Part shown: positions 1 to 6,820 of the stretch, in pieces | Layout: each line of letters starts with the position of its first letter | Position numbering within the stretch: the stretch's first letter is position 1 | NCBI GenBank assembly: GCA_964450355.1 | Contig: CAYVDH010000133.1 | Location: 1 to 10,088, forward strand | Origin: CAYVDH01 sp964450355 | Lineage (GTDB): Bacteria > Bacteroidota > Bacteroidia > NS11-12g > UBA955 | DNA length: 10,088 bases | Direction of reading: 5' to 3' | Made by a program: the position numbers and the translations under genes | The notes under the pieces: model-generated | Database searches by the model: none | What the model was told of the DNA's origin: nothing | Seen by the model: the letters and a program-made list of their open reading frames with translations, nothing else

Positions 1-2
1 AT

Positions 3-806
3 ATAAATAAAAAAAAATCTTTGTGAAAAAAGTATTTATTTTTAAATTTTAATTACACAAATTTTAGTTCATATTTGAGTGATAGTAATTTGATAAAAGG
101 CAAATCTAAGGTTATTAATATTCATGGCAATATTGATAATTTAATGGATGTAATTTTTGGTTATGGCGATGAAAACTCAAAAGAATATAAAGAAATAGAA
201 AACTCAGAGGATATATTCCTTGAAAACATTAAATCCTTTAAATACTTAAAAAACGAAAACTATGACAATTTAAGAGAGTTTATTGAAGGTCGTATTTATG
301 AAGTTTATATACTTGGACATTCTTGTTCTGTAACTGATAGAATATTGTTAAAAAAGGTATTTGAAAATAAAAATTGTATTTCAATTAAAATTATACCTAG
401 AAATGGCGATGAGAATACTCGTTTAGAGAATTACAGACAAATAAGTTTTAATATTGCAAGAAATTTTGATGACAATGGATTAATGAGAGATAAGGTTATT
501 CCATTTGAATCAAGTAATCTTACCCTTCCTAATTTAGAACGATTAAAAGTAAAGGTATCATACTATATTAAATCAAAAATAACTAAATTAAAAACCGATT
601 GTTTAAATACTACTTTTGTAAAATATAAAGTATTTGACAAAATTACAAACTCTTATACAGAAATTGAGATTACTCCTAGTGAATATGGTGGTTTTGATAT
701 GCTATTTTTTGATATTTCTATAAGATATAAAGATTATGAAGAACTAGCATTAGGTATAATGGAAAGATGTGAAATTATAGAATTAATAGAGCAGAAATTT
801 TTGTAG
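3..806 (+). pseudogene. AbiH-family abortive infection protein, C-terminal part, interrupted
   Basis: AbiH-family proteins are phage abortive-infection proteins of poorly known mechanism. The frame carries the family's conserved C-terminal blocks: LFLNFNYT (codons from about 36), VINIHG, IFGYGDE, a YILGHSC..(T)DR segment and an RNF...MRDKV block near the end. The conserved NFNYT block lies upstream of the first possible start, a TTG at 75, so that TTG is unlikely to be the original start. Following the frame upstream, a TGA at 24-26 interrupts it, and no ATG or GTG start lies between the TGA and the TTG. The family's N-terminal nucleotide-binding-like segment (GNGFD) would lie off the left edge. 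All three plus frames are stopped between bases 4 and 26, so one slipped base does not restore it. I read it as a decayed or nonsense-mutated abiH; a sequencing error or a shortened product from the TTG cannot be excluded. Family call is firm; pseudogene status is likely. Confidence 0.78.
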
Positions 807-913
807 ATTGTTTAGAGAGAGCAACCATCAACTAATAAAATTATAAACAAGTCCATTTTTTGATATACCCCCACGAATTTATAATTGAAGTAAAATTAAA
901 ATACACAGTTAAA

Positions 914-935
914 TGTTACCCTATTTGTTACCCTA
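914..935. repeat. Two direct copies of TGTTACCCTA, 12-base period
   Basis: The ten bases TGTTACCCTA occur at 914-923 and again at 926-935, separated by two bases, so they repeat with a 12-base period, about one helical turn. They lie between the abiH remnant and the 3' end of the tRNA-Cys gene. Closely phased short direct repeats next to a tRNA 3' end could be arm-type integrase binding sites or iteron-like sites of an integrated element. That role is inference; the repeat is seen directly. Nothing else recognisable lies in 807-992. Confidence 0.55.
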
Positions 936-992
936 ATAATTTTTAAAACATCTAAAAGACTTGATATAAATAGGAAATTTGAGAATCTTATG

Positions 993-1063
993 AGGTCAGG
1001 ACCGGATTCGAACCGGTGTAGAGGGTGTTGCAGACCCGTGCCTAGCCTCTCGGCCACCTGACC
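993..1063 (-). tRNA. tRNA-Cys (anticodon GCA)
   Basis: Read on the minus strand, the 71 bases fold as a complete cloverleaf. The acceptor stem is GGTCAGG paired with CCTGACC, with U as discriminator base (typical of tRNA-Cys). The D arm is GCC/GGC. The anticodon loop CTGCAAC gives anticodon GCA. The T arm is ACCGG-TTCGAAT-CCGGT. The anticodon stem has one weak point, a C-U mismatch at its first pair (27-43). CCA is not encoded: the bases after the discriminator read CAT. The 3' end faces the abiH remnant, and tRNA 3' ends are common integration sites for mobile elements. Confidence 0.95.
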
Positions 1064-1095
1064 TTATTTAAGAACGTTTTCGTATAAACGAAGTG

Positions 1096-1128
1096 CGAAA
1101 ATACAAATGTTTATTTTTATTGACAAAA
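1096..1128 (-). promoter_or_regulatory. Predicted Bacteroidota-type promoter for tRNA-Cys
   Basis: On the minus strand a TTTTG (1128-1124) is followed after 20 bases by TATTTTCG (1103-1096), one mismatch from the -7 consensus TAnnTTTG. The spacing fits the usual range for this promoter class. The tRNA begins 32 bases downstream, leaving a short leader for RNase P to remove. The element overlaps the divergent promoter predicted for the SRAP gene. Confidence 0.5.
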
Positions 1129-1146
1129 TTATTTTCATTATTTTTG
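1120..1146 (+). promoter_or_regulatory. Predicted promoter for the SRAP gene
   Basis: TATTTTTG at 1139-1146 matches the Bacteroidota -7 consensus TAnnTTTG exactly. A TTG at 1120-1122 lies 16 bases upstream, slightly short for the -33 element. Only four bases separate the box from the ATG at 1151, so transcription would begin at or next to the start codon. Confidence 0.5.
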
Positions 1147-1150
1147 TTCG

Positions 1151-1876
1151 ATGTGTTTCCATGTGAACCCCAAAACCTCAGAAATTACTGCTGAACAGCA
1201 TTATAAAAAGCTCGCTATAAAAAATAAAATTAAAGAAAATACTTTATTCCATTTATCTGCTTTTGAGTATCCTGAATTGAGTATATTAAAAATGAACCAA
1301 GATAAAGATCTCCATTTTGAGCCTATGTATTGGGGTTTAATTCCACAATGGGCCAAGTCATTTCAAAGTTTCAGTCGAATGAATACCATCAATGCTAGAA
1401 TTGAAACATTAAATTCTAAATCGTCATTCAAACATTTTATCAATACTCAAAGAGCTATATTAACAGTTTCTGGATTTTATGAATGGCAGCATGTTGGTAA
1501 AGAAAAAATACCTTTTTATATTTTCCCAAAAGACAATTCACTATGGAGCTTAGCTTGCTTATATGATGAATTTATAGACAAAGATACTGGTGAAACCTAC
1601 CCTTCCTTTTCTATTTTAACAAAAGAAGCTATTGAACCCATTGCTACAATTCACAACAGCAAAAAAAGAATGCCTTTAATTTTAAAGGAACAACATTTCG
1701 AAGATTGGTTATCTATAGATTATCAGTTTAAAGAGTTAAATGCAACTAAAATGTCTATTTCTGAAAATGAAATAGATTATTATCCTATCTCAGCTAATCC
1801 TAAAACAAAGGACAGCAACAACATTTGGATAGAGAAAAAAACCATGGATAAATCTTTACAAATTCAACTTTTTTAA
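1151..1876 (+). CDS. SOS response-associated peptidase family protein (SRAP; YedK/HMCES type)
   Basis: SRAP proteins crosslink to abasic sites in single-stranded DNA through the amino-terminal cysteine left after Met removal, shielding the lesion and later releasing it. The 241-residue protein has the family signature residues: Cys2 (MCFH), WGLIP at 61-65, Asn81 in NARIE (matching YedK Asn75), Glu111 in GFYEW (YedK Glu105) and His168 in IHNSKKRMPLIL (YedK His160), the last followed by the conserved RMP. Length is normal and nothing essential is missing. The need for Cys at position 2 fixes the start at this ATG. It is transcribed away from the tRNA-Cys gene and converges on holA, with ten bases between the stop codons and no clear hairpin terminator. 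The 5' end looks leaderless. Despite the name, no SOS box was recognised in front of it. Confidence 0.93.
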   Translation: MCFHVNPKTSEITAEQHYKKLAIKNKIKENTLFHLSAFEYPELSILKMNQDKDLHFEPMYWGLIPQWAKSFQSFSRMNTINARIETLNSKSSFKHFINTQRAILTVSGFYEWQHVGKEKIPFYIFPKDNSLWSLACLYDEFIDKDTGETYPSFSILTKEAIEPIATIHNSKKRMPLILKEQHFEDWLSIDYQFKELNATKMSISENEIDYYPISANPKTKDSNNIWIEKKTMDKSLQIQLF

Positions 1877-1886
1877 CATTATAAAA

Positions 1887-2936
1887 CTACAACAACTTTA
1901 AACTTGAAGGAATTTCAGCTATTTTAAGCAGTTTTACTGTCAATTCAATAAGTAACTGCCCTTCTTCAGTGCCAGTATCATTTACTCCCTTGGCTCTTAA
2001 ATCATAGTATTTTAAATAACCAAACACTTGTTCTATCATGGCCGGGCTATAATGAGATGAGGCTACTCTGTAATCGTCAACAAAAAACTCGTTAACTCCT
2101 ATACCTATTGCAATCTCTTTCTTGCTTTTGTGTTTCAAGCTATGGTATGCATACACTTTTGAAAAATAACCATAGAGATTGGTAAGGATGGGAAATATGG
2201 AATGATTCTTTGAATTTGCTGCAAAATAATTTGCAATTTGTATGGTTTTATTAAAATTCTTTTGTCCTAATGCTTTTTGAAATTCAAAAATGTTATAATC
2301 TTTACTAACTCCTATGTTTTGCTCCACATGATGTATGTTGATTAGAGATACATCATTCTTGACATTGATTAGCATTTTGTCTATTTCACTTGTAATTTTA
2401 GCCAAATCACTCCCTAAAAACTCTACAATCAATTCCAAAGCCTTAGGTTCAATGCTTTTCCCTTTTGATTTAATCAACTTCTCAACCCAAGGATTGGTCT
2501 CATAATCTCTTAATCTTTCACTAGTAAAATGTGTGTGTTTAGACAACAACTTGCCAATTTTTTTTCGCTTATCAATTTTTTTTCCTTTGTAACTGAATAC
2601 CAAAATGGTTGATTTCATTGGATTTTCAAAATAATCTTCCAATGGGTCTAAATCGTCCAAAAGCTGCGCTTCTCTTACCATAATGAGCTGATATTCTGCC
2701 ATCATTGGATACCTCCTTGCAGACATTTTTATGTCTAATGCTGAGGTGTCTTTACCGTATGTAATGATTAAATTAAAACTTTTCTCTTCGGGCTTTAACA
2801 CCTGTTCCTCAAGCTTATCAGCTAGTGCATCAATGAAGTAAGTTTCCTCTCCTTCTAAAAAATAAATGGGTGAAAATTGCCTTTTGGCTATATCTCCAAT
2901 AATTTGATCAAATTTTATAGTCGTTTGATTCGCCAT
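1887..2936 (-). CDS. holA: DNA polymerase III subunit delta
   Basis: The delta subunit is the wrench of the clamp loader: it opens the beta sliding clamp so the clamp can be loaded on primed DNA. The 349-residue length is normal. Family marks include the N-terminal FSPIYFLEGEETYFID segment (21-36), the MSARRYPMMAEYQLIMVREA stretch (71-90) after the first strand-helix unit, the hydrophobic ILVFSYKGKKIDKRKK segment (111-126), and the helix pair around G175-K187 (SDLAKITSEIDKM) typical of the second domain. As usual for delta, there is no functional Walker ATP site. The gene is divergent from the HsdR-N-type gene, with only 19 bases between the start codons, an arrangement I recall from other Bacteroidota genomes. 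It converges on the SRAP gene. The start ATG has no Shine-Dalgarno sequence, which is normal for the phylum. Confidence 0.93.
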   Translation of the reverse strand: MANQTTIKFDQIIGDIAKRQFSPIYFLEGEETYFIDALADKLEEQVLKPEEKSFNLIITYGKDTSALDIKMSARRYPMMAEYQLIMVREAQLLDDLDPLEDYFENPMKSTILVFSYKGKKIDKRKKIGKLLSKHTHFTSERLRDYETNPWVEKLIKSKGKSIEPKALELIVEFLGSDLAKITSEIDKMLINVKNDVSLINIHHVEQNIGVSKDYNIFEFQKALGQKNFNKTIQIANYFAANSKNHSIFPILTNLYGYFSKVYAYHSLKHKSKKEIAIGIGVNEFFVDDYRVASSHYSPAMIEQVFGYLKYYDLRAKGVNDTGTEEGQLLIELTVKLLKIAEIPSSLKLL

Positions 2937-2942
2937 TTATTT

Positions 2943-2950
2943 TACCTTTG
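2943..2950 (+). promoter_or_regulatory. Predicted -7 box for the HsdR-N-type gene
   Basis: TACCTTTG followed by C is an exact match to the Bacteroidota -7 element. It lies in the 19-base gap between the holA start and the GTG at 2956, five bases before that GTG. The -33 element would fall inside holA; the nearest TTTG (2924-2927) is 15 bases away, a little close. The predicted transcript starts at about the GTG itself. Confidence 0.5.
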
Positions 2951-2955
2951 CTTAA

Positions 2956-3408
2956 GTGCAACTTAATTTTAAAGATTACAATTTTACAATAAAAAAAAAC
3001 AATGGCAATACACTAATTTTCGACATTGTAAGAAAAAAAAGTGTAATACTCACTCCCGAAGAATGGGTTAGACAACACGTGGTTCACTACTTAATCAATG
3101 AACTTGGCTATCCTTTGGGCTTAATTGCTGTCGAAAAATCTATGTTAATTAATTCTCAATTAAAACGTTTTGATGTTGTTGTTCACAACAAAATAGGTCA
3201 ACCCATGATATTGATTGAATGCAAATCGCCTTCTGTAAAAATTACCAGCAAAACCCTTGATCAAGCCAGCAATTACCAACAATTTCTTAAATGCGAATAT
3301 GCAATGTTAACCAATGGATTAACCCACTATTTTTTACACTATCAATTTGAAGAAAAAACAAGTCAACAAATTGACTATTTGCCTAAATACGACAATAAAA
3401 ATCTGTAG
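2956..3408 (+). CDS. HsdR N-terminal-type PD-(D/E)xK nuclease-fold protein
   Basis: This 150-residue protein consists of the nuclease-like N-terminal domain found in type I restriction HsdR subunits (HSDR_N type), without helicase domains. The core is visible: TPEEWVRQ at 33-40, RFDVVV at 71-76 giving the catalytic-type Asp73, and ILIECKSPS at 85-93 giving Glu88-x-Lys90, followed by a DQASNYQ motif (102-108). The PD-(D/E)xK residues are all present, so it could bind metal and cut DNA, though no activity is established for this small stand-alone family as far as I know. No HsdS or HsdM gene is nearby, so it is not a restriction system. It starts with GTG preceded directly by an in-frame TAA, so no upstream start exists. 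The constant pairing with holA hints at a role in DNA replication or repair (inference). Confidence 0.85.
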   Translation: MQLNFKDYNFTIKKNNGNTLIFDIVRKKSVILTPEEWVRQHVVHYLINELGYPLGLIAVEKSMLINSQLKRFDVVVHNKIGQPMILIECKSPSVKITSKTLDQASNYQQFLKCEYAMLTNGLTHYFLHYQFEEKTSQQIDYLPKYDNKNL

Positions 3409-3409
3409 T

Positions 3410-4579
3410 TTAATTCTCAAGTTCTTTAAAAGGGCTTCTTGATTGCCAATTTTCACCCATGGTTTGTTCAAACCAATTGCTGATAAAATTAAAAGTTAGT
3501 CTTGCTAACCCAGGCTTAACCCAGATGTAATTAAAATTCTCGCAAGCTTTGGCTCCTAAACTTGCTTTAGCTTCTCTTGCAGTTCTTCCTAATTCAATTT
3601 TAAGGAATTTTCCATCTATAGCTGCTTTTAAACCATCAAACAACAATTGGAAATAAATTGAATACTCATGATTGGAAACTTCATCAAAACCTATGTAATG
3701 AATTTCCATTTTCCTCTTATTGGGGTAATAAATATGAGATGAAAATCCGACTAAATCATCTTTATGTAAATACGCAAAAACTTTAAAATCTTCCTTTAAG
3801 AGCTTTTTCATTTCAATAAAATAATTTTCATTCAATATCCCCAAAGCTATGTTTTGTTTATTGACAATAGAAAGATACAACTCATTGATTTTTGATTTGT
3901 GTTCTTGAATTTCATTGGCATCCAACTCCTTTAAACTTAAAATAGAAGATGTTTTATTGATTTTATTTGCCCTTTGCCTGTACTTTCTCGATAATGAATT
4001 AATGTAATCTTGATAGGAGTTCCATTGCTCCCAAATATCAAGCTCCATAGTTAAATCTTGCCTAAAAGGCTTGTACTGACAAGAATCAATGAATCGGGTA
4101 TCAAACTCTCTTGAACAATCCTTTACCAACATTCCACAAAAATTTTTTGTTTTCTTGTTATTATCTCTATACGCTGACAAAAATTTAAATACTTTTTCTT
4201 TATTTGATTTTTCTTTAAAATAAAATCCTTGAAAATTCACCCTGAATAGATTCCCACAAATCATCAGATTAATTTTTTGTCTTTCGATTAAGCATTTAAA
4301 CAATTTAACATACTTTTGTTGAAACACCTTTTTATTGTAATGTTTTTGACTGAAAACAAATTCTTGAAGATACACAACTCCAATCCATTCTTCATTTTCA
4401 TACAAGTTTAAATATTTAAATTCAATATCTTCTGGCTTGCTGAGTTCAAGTGCCAACATGTCGTTGGATGCAAGATGATGTCCAGGGGGTAAAAGCTCTT
4501 TCCATTCATTTTTTATCTCTTCAAAATGATTGAAAAAATCATATCTTAAACCATCAGCAAATGAGAACTGGTTATTCAA
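3410..4579 (-). CDS. FemAB/GNAT-like acyltransferase family protein
   Basis: The 389 residues fit the two-lobed GNAT-type acyltransferases related to FemAB and the BioF2-like acetyltransferase domain. The N-terminal lobe has EWKELLPP..H.LAS..ML (25-42), then a strand pair ending WIGVVYLQ. The second lobe starts with DYINSLSRKYRQRANK (191-206), the basic motif typical of FemAB-like proteins, and continues with a VFAYLHKDDLVGFSSHIYY strand pair (267-285), MEIHYIGFD (291-299) and IELGRTAREAKASLGAKA (328-345). No signal peptide is seen, so it is probably cytoplasmic. The substrate is unknown; cell-envelope or lipid acylation is possible. The start is TTG immediately after the terC stop (TAATTG). 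The next ATG (codon 41) would remove conserved residues, so I accept TTG. It is probably co-transcribed with terC and translationally coupled. It converges on the HsdR-N-type gene with one base between stop codons. Confidence 0.72.
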   Translation of the reverse strand: MNNQFSFADGLRYDFFNHFEEIKNEWKELLPPGHHLASNDMLALELSKPEDIEFKYLNLYENEEWIGVVYLQEFVFSQKHYNKKVFQQKYVKLFKCLIERQKINLMICGNLFRVNFQGFYFKEKSNKEKVFKFLSAYRDNNKKTKNFCGMLVKDCSREFDTRFIDSCQYKPFRQDLTMELDIWEQWNSYQDYINSLSRKYRQRANKINKTSSILSLKELDANEIQEHKSKINELYLSIVNKQNIALGILNENYFIEMKKLLKEDFKVFAYLHKDDLVGFSSHIYYPNKRKMEIHYIGFDEVSNHEYSIYFQLLFDGLKAAIDGKFLKIELGRTAREAKASLGAKACENFNYIWVKPGLARLTFNFISNWFEQTMGENWQSRSPFKELEN

Positions 4580-5341
4580 TTAAACGGTATTTTTCTTTTT
4601 TCTTAATTTGATGTTTAACATCTCTACAAACAAACTAAATGCCATAGCAAAATACACATAACCCTTAGGCACATGTATCTCAAATGCTTCTACTATCAAC
4701 ATAAAACCAATCATTAATAAAAATGATAAGGCTAACATCTTTACAGTAGGATGCTTTTCCACAAAATTGCTGATGCTTGATGACACAGCTAACATGATTA
4801 GCATAGAGGCTATAATGGAAATAAACATGATGTATATGTTATTTGTCAGACCAATAGCTGTCACTATCGAATCGATTGAAAAAACCAAATTTAAAATTAA
4901 AATTTGAACGATTACTTGGGTAAAATTATTTCTTGTTCCTCTTTCCGTTTCTAAATGTTCATCAACATTTAACTTGTGGTGTATTTCAGTTGTAGATTTG
5001 TAGATTAAAAACAAACCACCCAGAATCAAAATGATGTCTTTAATGCTTATATCTTTTCCTTCGAAATCAATAGGCAACGTATAAATTGGCTCTGTAGCTT
5101 GAATGATTAGTTGAACTACAAACAACAACAAAATTCTGATAACCATTGCTAACAACAAACCTATATTTCTGGCTCGTTTTTGATCTTTCTTGGCTACTCT
5201 GCCTGCAACTATGCTTACAAAAATGATGTTATCTATCCCTAAAACAACTTCCATAAAAGTTAAACTAACAAGACTAATGAGCCCAGCCGTAGTTAGAACA
5301 TTTTGCATTTGGTCAAAATTAATTAAATCTGCAATCATCAT
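4580..5341 (-). CDS. TerC family integral membrane protein
   Basis: TerC-family proteins are inner-membrane proteins linked to metal homeostasis, notably manganese export, and in some bacteria to tellurite resistance. The 253 residues are mostly hydrophobic helices, about seven. Two related acidic motifs mark the family: EVVLGIDNIIF (31-41) in an early helix and NLVFSIDSIVTAIG (151-164) in the second half. Further membrane acids are Glu218 and Glu240. A charged loop (about 115-140) separates the halves, and the protein ends in a basic RKKKNTV tail. Length is usual for the short form without cytoplasmic CBS domains. No other tellurite-resistance genes are near, so a metal-handling housekeeping role is likelier. 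It follows trmN6 by 52 bases but seems to have its own promoter, and is joined directly to the downstream acyltransferase gene. Confidence 0.92.
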   Translation of the reverse strand: MMIADLINFDQMQNVLTTAGLISLVSLTFMEVVLGIDNIIFVSIVAGRVAKKDQKRARNIGLLLAMVIRILLLFVVQLIIQATEPIYTLPIDFEGKDISIKDIILILGGLFLIYKSTTEIHHKLNVDEHLETERGTRNNFTQVIVQILILNLVFSIDSIVTAIGLTNNIYIMFISIIASMLIMLAVSSSISNFVEKHPTVKMLALSFLLMIGFMLIVEAFEIHVPKGYVYFAMAFSLFVEMLNIKLRKKKNTV

Positions 5342-5349
5342 ATTGCGGG

Positions 5350-5357
5350 CAAAATTA
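5350..5357 (-). promoter_or_regulatory. Predicted -7 box for terC
   Basis: On the minus strand TAATTTTG matches TAnnTTTG and ends eight bases before the terC ATG. No TTG was found at the right distance for a -33 element, so the site is supported by the -7 box and its position alone. The transcript leader would be only a few bases. Confidence 0.4.
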
Positions 5358-5393
5358 CTGTTTTGTTTAAAGATTTTTAAAAAAATTTAATGC

Positions 5394-6092
5394 TTATAGG
5401 TAATAATCTTTCATTAATCGATTAAATTCTTCAGTGTTTTTCCCATTTTCGTTTTTGATTAAAAGACTCGATTCCTCAAAATTTGATTTTCTTTTTTGTA
5501 CTTTTATAACTTCTCTAAACAACACTTTAGGCTTGTTATAAACCCTTACTATTTTATTTAAATTCAAGCTGTATTTTTCTAATAAACTTTGAAATTCTTT
5601 TGACTCATTCTCTGGATAAATCACCCAAGCTACACCATCAAAACTTAAATACTTTTCGATAGTCAATGCCAATAAATTAGGACTGAGATTTGTTTGATGA
5701 ATTGCCGAATTCTTTACAACATCATTCGATTTTAAATGATTCTTGAAAAAAGGGGGATTACACACTATTAAATCAAAACTAACACCATCGTTAAATTGTG
5801 CAATATCAGAATGAACAATGGATATTTGTTTTTTAAATTTTGAGTCATTTACATTGTTACAAGCTTGATTGTAAACTTGTAATTCCAACTCCACTCCCAC
5901 TATTGAACATTTTGGATATTTTTGAGCAAGCATCAATGTCAGAACTCCTGAGCCTGTGCCAATATCCAAAGCGCTCAATGGATTTGAACCATCTGCTAAA
6001 GCTCCCAATAAACAAGCATCTGTAGTCACTTTCAAGCCTTGTTGCATGTTAGTAATACTAAATTGTTTAAAATGAAAGAATGAGTTGGGCAT
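5394..6092 (-). CDS. trmN6: tRNA1(Val) (adenine(37)-N6)-methyltransferase (TrmN6/YfiC type)
   Basis: This SAM-dependent enzyme methylates N6 of adenine 37, next to the anticodon, in tRNA-Val. The 232-residue protein begins with the family's N-terminal segment: FHFKQFSI (6-13), then LKVTTDACLLGA (20-31), where Lys21 and Asp25 are typical. Motif I for SAM binding is LDIGTGSGVLTL (42-53), with an acidic end of the second strand at GVELE (66-70). The N6-adenine methyltransferase motif IV is NPPFF at 112-116, where the target adenine binds. The C-terminal part (IVRVYNKPK...EVIKVQKR) is the usual end. It is first in a minus-strand set with terC. A near-match -7 box, TTATTTTG, lies seven bases before the start. 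The family call is strong; that tRNA-Val is the exact substrate rests on the family. Confidence 0.88.
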   Translation of the reverse strand: MPNSFFHFKQFSITNMQQGLKVTTDACLLGALADGSNPLSALDIGTGSGVLTLMLAQKYPKCSIVGVELELQVYNQACNNVNDSKFKKQISIVHSDIAQFNDGVSFDLIVCNPPFFKNHLKSNDVVKNSAIHQTNLSPNLLALTIEKYLSFDGVAWVIYPENESKEFQSLLEKYSLNLNKIVRVYNKPKVLFREVIKVQKRKSNFEESSLLIKNENGKNTEEFNRLMKDYYL

Positions 6093-6099
6093 TAAAAAA

Positions 6100-6107
6100 C
6101 AAAATAA
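6100..6107 (-). promoter_or_regulatory. Possible -7 box for trmN6
   Basis: TTATTTTG on the minus strand differs from TAnnTTTG at one position and ends seven bases before the trmN6 ATG. No clear -33 TTG is seen. It fits the same short-leader layout as the boxes before the SRAP, HsdR-N-type and terC genes. Confidence 0.25.
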
Positions 6108-6172
6108 GTTATAATTGAGATAACTTGATAAAATATTTTTTAAATTAACTTATAATTGTAGCTGTATAATCG

Positions 6173-6814
6173 ATGAGTTTAGAACTTGAAGACAGGTTGA
6201 ATTATTGTTCATGTTGTAAAAACAGAAGCTTTGACAAAAACAAGGGACTTGTATGCAATATAACTAATGACATTCCAACTTTTGAATTAAAATGCCCAAA
6301 CTACAACCCTGAAGAAGAATATTCTAACACCATCATTGAAAAAAAATTCATCAATACCGAACAAAAATTCAGCTTAATTTCTCATTTAAATTTTTTATTT
6401 TTTTTTAAAACATCTTCTGTTTTTTATTTCATATTCACCATCATTAATTTGGTATTATTATACAATAAAAATTTTGATAGGCTAAATGTTGGTCTTGGAT
6501 TCACAGAAATTCTTTTTGTATTGTCCATAAACTTCATCAATAAAAACTTGGCATTCATGATGATTTTATTGTTTCCAATTGCAGGAATTTTAATTTCACT
6601 TTTTATTCATTACAAAAGAAAAAATACACTAATTGCTATGGCTGTTTTAGTGTTATTAGATAGTTTTATTTTCATACACTTTTACAATGGCTTACAATTG
6701 TTGACACACTTAATTTACATTACCCTATTGATTTACACTTATGTTTTGTTGTATAAAATACATCAATTAAATTCTCTAAAAAACAAAAACCTATCAGACC
6801 ATTTCATACAATAA
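6173..6814 (+). CDS. Membrane protein with N-terminal four-cysteine motif, function unknown
   Basis: I do not recognise a named family with a known function. The first 45 residues hold a cysteine pattern resembling those at the start of uncharacterised Bacteroidota membrane proteins: C12-x-C14-C15, FD, GLVC28, T..IPTFE, then KCPNY with C41. C12, C15, C28 and C41 could form a small zinc site. After a polar linker come about five hydrophobic segments, roughly at 72-97, 105-120, 124-145, 150-170 and 174-194, and a basic C-terminal tail. There is no signal peptide, so the Cys domain probably faces the cytoplasm. The gene is divergent from trmN6, with 80 bases between starts, and its stop lies six bases before the glycosyltransferase start, so the two are probably one transcript. 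A homopolymer-rich stretch near 6390-6410 could attract sequencing errors, but the frame stays open. Confidence 0.7.
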   Translation: MSLELEDRLNYCSCCKNRSFDKNKGLVCNITNDIPTFELKCPNYNPEEEYSNTIIEKKFINTEQKFSLISHLNFLFFFKTSSVFYFIFTIINLVLLYNKNFDRLNVGLGFTEILFVLSINFINKNLAFMMILLFPIAGILISLFIHYKRKNTLIAMAVLVLLDSFIFIHFYNGLQLLTHLIYITLLIYTYVLLYKIHQLNSLKNKNLSDHFIQ

Positions 6815-6820
6815 TCAATT

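Noticed and set aside
9..31. A single frameshift in the A-runs as the cause of the AbiH interruption
   Set aside because: Stops at 4-6, 8-10 and 24-26 close all three frames, so one shift cannot give a continuous frame.
75..77. TTG at 75 as the true start of a complete AbiH-like protein
   Set aside because: Conserved AbiH residues (LFLNFNYT) lie upstream in the same frame, and the protein would lack the family's N-terminal domain.
2956..3408. Type I restriction system
   Set aside because: Only the N-terminal nuclease-like domain is present; there are no helicase motifs and no HsdM or HsdS genes nearby.
4580..5341. Tellurite resistance operon
   Set aside because: TerC stands alone without other ter genes; the neighbours are housekeeping genes, so a metal-homeostasis role is likelier.
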